A stretch of DNA of 9,295 nt from Candidatus Nomurabacteria bacterium RIFCSPHIGHO2_02_FULL_38_15 (GTDB lineage Bacteria > Patescibacteriota > Minisyncoccia > Phycocordibacterales > UBA9973): NCBI GenBank assembly GCA_001785575.1, contig MFUC01000002.1, forward strand, positions 11,819 to 21,113, written 5' to 3'. Of this stretch, positions 5,461-9,295 are shown one piece after another (position 1 is the first letter of the stretch; each line of letters starts with the position of its first letter). Position numbers and translations under genes: made by a program. The notes below the pieces were generated by a model that worked only from the letters and a program-made list of their open reading frames with translations, made no database searches and was not told where the DNA came from.

Positions 5461-8400
5461 GTGAAGACGGGTCTAGTTAAAAAAACCTTATTAGGCATTT
5501 TTGGTGCATTTTTTGTACTTGGTATTTTAATCACGCCTAATCCTAAAAACGCTACTATCTCGGCCGCTGAGTGTACTGTAACTTCAGCCCGTTTTGTACC
5601 AGCCACTATAAATGGAAGCGTTGACAAAAATTTTATGAACGCTTGGTACGTAAATGCGACACCACCCCAGCCAGGTTTTGTAATTGAAGTTGCAACACAA
5701 AATTGTAAAGACAAAGACATTGGCGTAAGTATTGTTGAAGAGGATGGGGGAGTTAATGATGCTGTAAAAATTACAGATAAGACAAAAAATAAAGAGGTTT
5801 TGCGGGTTTCAAAAAAAGCTGAATTTGATACAGGTACAATTACATTTAATTTTAAATCTGGCAGTAACGAATGTGACGTAGAATATGGCCCTGATTGTGA
5901 TTTGCATTTTAATGTAGACATTGGTGGTGCAGAGATTTACAGTTCTACTGCCAATGATAAAAATCGTGCTAACGGTGGTAGCTTGGACTATGACGAGGAA
6001 GATGATCCTGATAAGAATTTTATATTTTCAGGCGCGACTGAGGTTACTGGCGACAATGTGGGTACGATTTGGTATTACGAATTAAGTGGTGGAGGGTTTG
6101 TTTCAGCCAATAGTGGCAAAGCATTTAGCAAAACCGAATGTCAGGCTGAGGCAAATAAAACTAATGGGGCAAAAAAGCCAGTAAACTGTACCGACGAGCC
6201 AGATTTGGATGATGTCGTGGGTGGTGCATTAAATGGTAAGGCCAATGCTTTGCCCGAATGTAGTATAAACCCATTAGACTCTAATTTGTCAGCTTGTATC
6301 GTTGAAATAGTTGAAACAGTTGTGTTCGTGCCCCTATCATTTTTAGCCGGTATTGCTGGGCAGTTTTTTGATATTATGTTTGAGTTTTCAATTAGCTCGG
6401 CCATTTACGGTGGCGGTGGGGCCGAAGTGCCATTTTTAAAAACTGCCTGGACATTCATTCGCGACATTGCCAACTTGGGCTTTATTATTGTTTTGCTGTG
6501 GATTTCAATACTGCACATAGTTAAAAAAGGAGGTTATGACATTAAAAAGGCCATACCAAGCGTAATTATTATTGCGCTGGTTATTAACTTTTCGTACTTT
6601 TTTGGTACCGTGATCATAGACACGACGAATGTTTTAGCTCGGTTTTTATACACCAATGATGTTATTTGTGTTAATACCGATGGTGTATGTGACGGGACTA
6701 TTTCAGAGGGTATAGTAGCATTCTTTAATCCACAAAATATGATTGAGCGAGGCTCGGAGGCTTTTATAAAATCTACCGGCCAAACCGAGATGAGCACTTC
6801 ATTTTATGCCATTATTTTAATCCTTTCAATTTGGGTCGCTTGGGAGATGTTTAAAATGTTCTTCAAAATCGGTACGCTGTTTTTAGGGCGTATTGTGCAA
6901 TTGTGGGTGCATTTAATATTATCACCGATTGCCTTTATTAATTTGATTTTGCCAACCAAAATCGGTACGGGCAAAAGCGTAACTAGCTTAAGTAGTCCCC
7001 AGGCTTGGGCCACGGAGTTTTTTAAAAATGCCATGATTGCACCGGTATTCATGTTCTTTTTGTATTTAATCTTTTTATTAATTTCAGGCTTTAAATTTGT
7101 CAGCCTAGCTGGTGGGACAAGTAGTTTTATATCACTCATTACCATGATCTTCCCGTTCTTTATTATTGTTATGTTGATGGGCAAAGCCGTAGAAGTCACC
7201 CAACAACAAGCTGGCAATATTGCCACCCAAATTACCGGCAAAATCAACGGCATTGTAGGTACGGTGGCCGGTGGGGCATTGGCGTTGGGTAGCCTGGCCT
7301 TTGGTGGGGCAATCGTGAAGGGTGGCAGTCGCGTGTTAGGTAGTATTTCTAAAAGTATGATTGCCCGCGAAGGCGCTGGTAGTAATATGTTGTCACGCAA
7401 ATTCAACAGCGCTACTGCCAAATTAGGTGGTCGGCTGAACAAATATTCCAAAGAGTTGCCTGACAAGAATTTGGACATTCGCAAATCTAAAATCAGCGAT
7501 TATGTTAAAAACGCCACTGGCTTTGACATGAAAAATAACAAAGAAAATGTGGACAAATACCTGGGTTACGTTGGCCTAAAACCTTCAGAGACTTATAATC
7601 AACGTGAAAAACGTAAGGCTGATAACCAAGTCGCTGACATGGAGCGCCGTACAATGAATGAAAAGACTGAAAAAACTGACCGTGAATTGGGTGGAGATTA
7701 TGCTAAGAGAATGAGTACGCTTGAAGACACATTCCTAGAAAAATTCTTAAACGAGACTGGACAAAAAACTGGTTTCCAAAAATTTGCTGAGGCAAAACAA
7801 AAGCTTGGCATGTCTGATGATGAAATCAGAAGAGATTTTATGAATGGTTCAAACAAGCAAGCTTACGCTCAATTTGTAGAAGCTAACGCTGAGGCTATGA
7901 AGAAAGCCCGAATCAGTGCGGCTGGCTCAGAGGAATTATTTAATGCAAAAAGTGGCAAAGAATACACCGAGGCCGCGAAGAAATACAATGCCGAAGTCAG
8001 AAACAAATTTGTTGAGAAGAAGAAGCGCGATGTTTATGGTGGCAAAACACCCGAGGAAACACAGGCACGTTATGAAGCTGACCAACAAGCTGGTTTTGTT
8101 AATACTGGTGATGGAATTTTAGCTGGTGGCCAAGCTGGTGTAGCAACCGCCCTTGGTTCAACTATTGCTGCCGGTACTGGTATTGGCCTGGCTGGCGCTG
8201 CATTATACGGCGCCAATGCTCGTTACGACCGCGAGGCTGATATTGCATTTTTGAGAAGGATGGAAAAGGATGAGAAAACATCCGACAAGGTCAAGAAGGA
8301 GATAGAAAAAGCAGAAATATCAAATGCTCGAAACGAAAGTAAAATGACTGAACTTAAAGAAGAATTCAAGAACCTATCACAAGCATTGAAGGAAAATAGC

Positions 8401-8871
8401 AAAACAGTTACGGATGCAAGCGGTGCAACAACAAAAAATATGAAAGAAATGTTTGATAAACACCTTACTGATCTTACGAATCAAGATGCTGCTCGTAGCG
8501 AAAAGGATAAGTGGTCACCAGAGAAGCTTGAAAATGAGGCTTTCAATAAAGCTTATAGCCAGTTTATTACTGAAATCAGTGAAACCTTACGTGGTATTAA
8601 TACTGCATTAACAACGGCAACAGGCACGGCTAAAACAGAATTAGAAACCAAGAGAACTGAAGCTGAAAACCTAAAGAGGGAAATTTCAGAGCAGAAGGCA
8701 AAATATGATAAGAAGGAAGATGAACATAACAAGTCAGATAACATAATAACCAGGAATCGAGAAAAGATTGATAAGTTAAGGGACTCAATTAAGGGCAAGT
8801 CGGATGACAAAAAACCGGATGCTCCAAAAACAGATGATAAGGGTAGTGACAAAAAAGATGACAAGAAATAA
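5461..8871 (+). CDS. TrbL/VirB6-like polytopic membrane protein with exported N-domain and long cytoplasmic tail
   Basis: This 1136-residue protein starts with a signal peptide (Lys7-Lys8, hydrophobic core 10-24, cleavage probably near Ala35-Ala36). Residues 37-280 form an exterior domain with eight cysteines (38, 82, 138, 146, 227, 243, 267, 279). Hydrophobic segments follow at about 285-307, 337-354, 366-386, 447-466, 479-498, 524-544, 555-575 and 596-619. The loop between the third and fourth has C403 and C410, a likely exterior disulfide. The tail (620-1136) is highly charged and helical, with one Gly/Ala-rich hydrophobic patch at 885-917, coiled coil after 925, and a Lys/Asp-rich end. 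Multiple helices in the middle, an exterior loop and a soluble tail resemble the VirB6/TrbL channel proteins of type IV secretion, but it is much longer than usual VirB6 (about 300 residues). The family assignment is by architecture, not by a decisive motif. GTG is the only possible start. Confidence 0.8.
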   Translation: MKTGLVKKTLLGIFGAFFVLGILITPNPKNATISAAECTVTSARFVPATINGSVDKNFMNAWYVNATPPQPGFVIEVATQNCKDKDIGVSIVEEDGGVNDAVKITDKTKNKEVLRVSKKAEFDTGTITFNFKSGSNECDVEYGPDCDLHFNVDIGGAEIYSSTANDKNRANGGSLDYDEEDDPDKNFIFSGATEVTGDNVGTIWYYELSGGGFVSANSGKAFSKTECQAEANKTNGAKKPVNCTDEPDLDDVVGGALNGKANALPECSINPLDSNLSACIVEIVETVVFVPLSFLAGIAGQFFDIMFEFSISSAIYGGGGAEVPFLKTAWTFIRDIANLGFIIVLLWISILHIVKKGGYDIKKAIPSVIIIALVINFSYFFGTVIIDTTNVLARFLYTNDVICVNTDGVCDGTISEGIVAFFNPQNMIERGSEAFIKSTGQTEMSTSFYAIILILSIWVAWEMFKMFFKIGTLFLGRIVQLWVHLILSPIAFINLILPTKIGTGKSVTSLSSPQAWATEFFKNAMIAPVFMFFLYLIFLLISGFKFVSLAGGTSSFISLITMIFPFFIIVMLMGKAVEVTQQQAGNIATQITGKINGIVGTVAGGALALGSLAFGGAIVKGGSRVLGSISKSMIAREGAGSNMLSRKFNSATAKLGGRLNKYSKELPDKNLDIRKSKISDYVKNATGFDMKNNKENVDKYLGYVGLKPSETYNQREKRKADNQVADMERRTMNEKTEKTDRELGGDYAKRMSTLEDTFLEKFLNETGQKTGFQKFAEAKQKLGMSDDEIRRDFMNGSNKQAYAQFVEANAEAMKKARISAAGSEELFNAKSGKEYTEAAKKYNAEVRNKFVEKKKRDVYGGKTPEETQARYEADQQAGFVNTGDGILAGGQAGVATALGSTIAAGTGIGLAGAALYGANARYDREADIAFLRRMEKDEKTSDKVKKEIEKAEISNARNESKMTELKEEFKNLSQALKENSKTVTDASGATTKNMKEMFDKHLTDLTNQDAARSEKDKWSPEKLENEAFNKAYSQFITEISETLRGINTALTTATGTAKTELETKRTEAENLKREISEQKAKYDKKEDEHNKSDNIITRNREKIDKLRDSIKGKSDDKKPDAPKTDDKGSDKKDDKK

Positions 8872-8895
8872 AATAAAAATTAATTAGTAAAAATT

Positions 8896-9295
8896 ATGTA
8901 CAGCGAAAAATTAGCCCAAATTAAAACGACCTTTGACCAAAAAACTATTTTGGCGGTTTCAAATGCTGAGACTGAAAATGCTTTGCGCAAAATTATTGAG
9001 AAGTATCGCATTAATATAAGTACGGCCGAGGAAGTTTTCAGCATTTTAATGCTTTTGTGTTATGGCATTATTGGTACGAATGAGTGTTTTAATATAATTA
9101 ATAAAATGAATGTTGTTGAAGCTGATAGTTTTGCCAATTTTATTACTGACATTAATATAGGTATACTAAACCCAATTCAAGAGACAATGAAAAAACAGGT
9201 GGTCGAAAGTTTAAACAATACCCAAACTATGTATGATGATAAATTAATTAATCCAACACCTACTATTGTAGAAAATAAAATTGTTGCGCAAAAAG
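8896..9295 (+). CDS. Start of a small helical cytoplasmic protein, incomplete at the window edge
   Basis: The frame opens at ATG 8896, 24 nt after the previous stop, and stays open for 133 codons to the window end. There is no signal peptide or membrane helix. Residues 31-100 are helical and read as an Ile-Ile-x-Lys-Tyr helix (IIEKYRI), a hydrophobic helix ending in GIIG, a Cys-Phe-Asn-Ile-Ile segment, and a closing NIGILNPIQETMKK. From memory this fits an uncharacterised family common in CPR genomes, with the pattern 'I-x-x-K-Y-x-(L/I) ... (V/L)-x-x-G-(L/I) ... (I/V)-(F/L)-x-P-I-(R/Q)-E', often near pilus or secretion genes; I cannot verify this. The part after residue 105 is Asn/Thr-rich and probably a linker to more sequence beyond the window. 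No Shine-Dalgarno sequence precedes the ATG. Confidence 0.75.
   Translation, partial: MYSEKLAQIKTTFDQKTILAVSNAETENALRKIIEKYRINISTAEEVFSILMLLCYGIIGTNECFNIINKMNVVEADSFANFITDINIGILNPIQETMKKQVVESLNNTQTMYDDKLINPTPTIVENKIVAQK

Noticed and set aside
6804..7484. Minus-strand open frame of 226 codons with hydrophobic composition.
   Set aside because: It mirrors the membrane segments of the TrbL/VirB6-like gene, which is clearly the coding strand; antisense of membrane-protein codons often stays open.
5461..8871. Use of a recoded TGA, as in Gracilibacteria and Absconditabacteria.
   Set aside because: The long genes contain no in-frame TGA and use ordinary glycine codons throughout; a TGA-glycine genome would have broken these frames many times.

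Overview
The window looks like a piece of a small-genomed, AT-rich bacterium of the Candidate Phyla Radiation (Patescibacteria, probably Parcubacteria-like). This rests on several signs: compact, single-strand gene packing with 4 to 84 bp gaps; a series of exported proteins with no recognisable relatives outside that group; thrombospondin-3-like and dockerin-like calcium loops on membrane-anchored proteins; and a terminal ORF with the pattern of a small helical protein that I recall from many CPR genomes. The taxonomic call is inference, because there is no rRNA or ribosomal protein marker here. The standard code fits: all seven visible stops are TAA or TAG, and no gene needs a recoded TGA.

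Layout, all on the + strand: (1) the last 19 codons of an upstream gene, possibly ksgA (1-59); (2) a small secreted two-cysteine protein (64-429); (3) a single-pass membrane protein with two thrombospondin-3-like calcium repeats (450-1349); (4) a large secreted six-cysteine protein (1383-3119); (5) a single-pass membrane protein with one EF-hand/dockerin loop and a Pro/Gly/Asp-rich linker (3129-4199); (6) an AAA+ ATPase of the DUF4143 type (4264-5376); (7) a large polytopic protein resembling TrbL/VirB6, with an exported N-terminal domain and a ~515-residue charged cytoplasmic tail (5461-8871); (8) the start of a small helical protein that runs off the window (8896-9295).

Genes 2-5, 7 and 8 read as one envelope machine, most likely a type IV secretion/conjugation-like or pilus-like apparatus. 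The TrbL/VirB6-like protein would be the inner-membrane channel part, the two anchored calcium-binding proteins and the two secreted cysteine proteins the extracytoplasmic parts. No VirB4/VirD4 ATPase is inside the window; it would be expected just downstream. The DUF4143 ATPase does not obviously belong: it has its own promoter, which lies in a perfect 12-bp inverted repeat, and it looks like an insertion into the cluster.

No gene has a convincing Shine-Dalgarno sequence. Four genes have a TATAAT-like hexamer ending only 6 to 9 nt before the start codon, which suggests leaderless transcripts. No stretch longer than 84 bp lacks a gene, and I saw no RNA genes, CRISPR arrays, insertion sequences or convincing intrinsic terminators.
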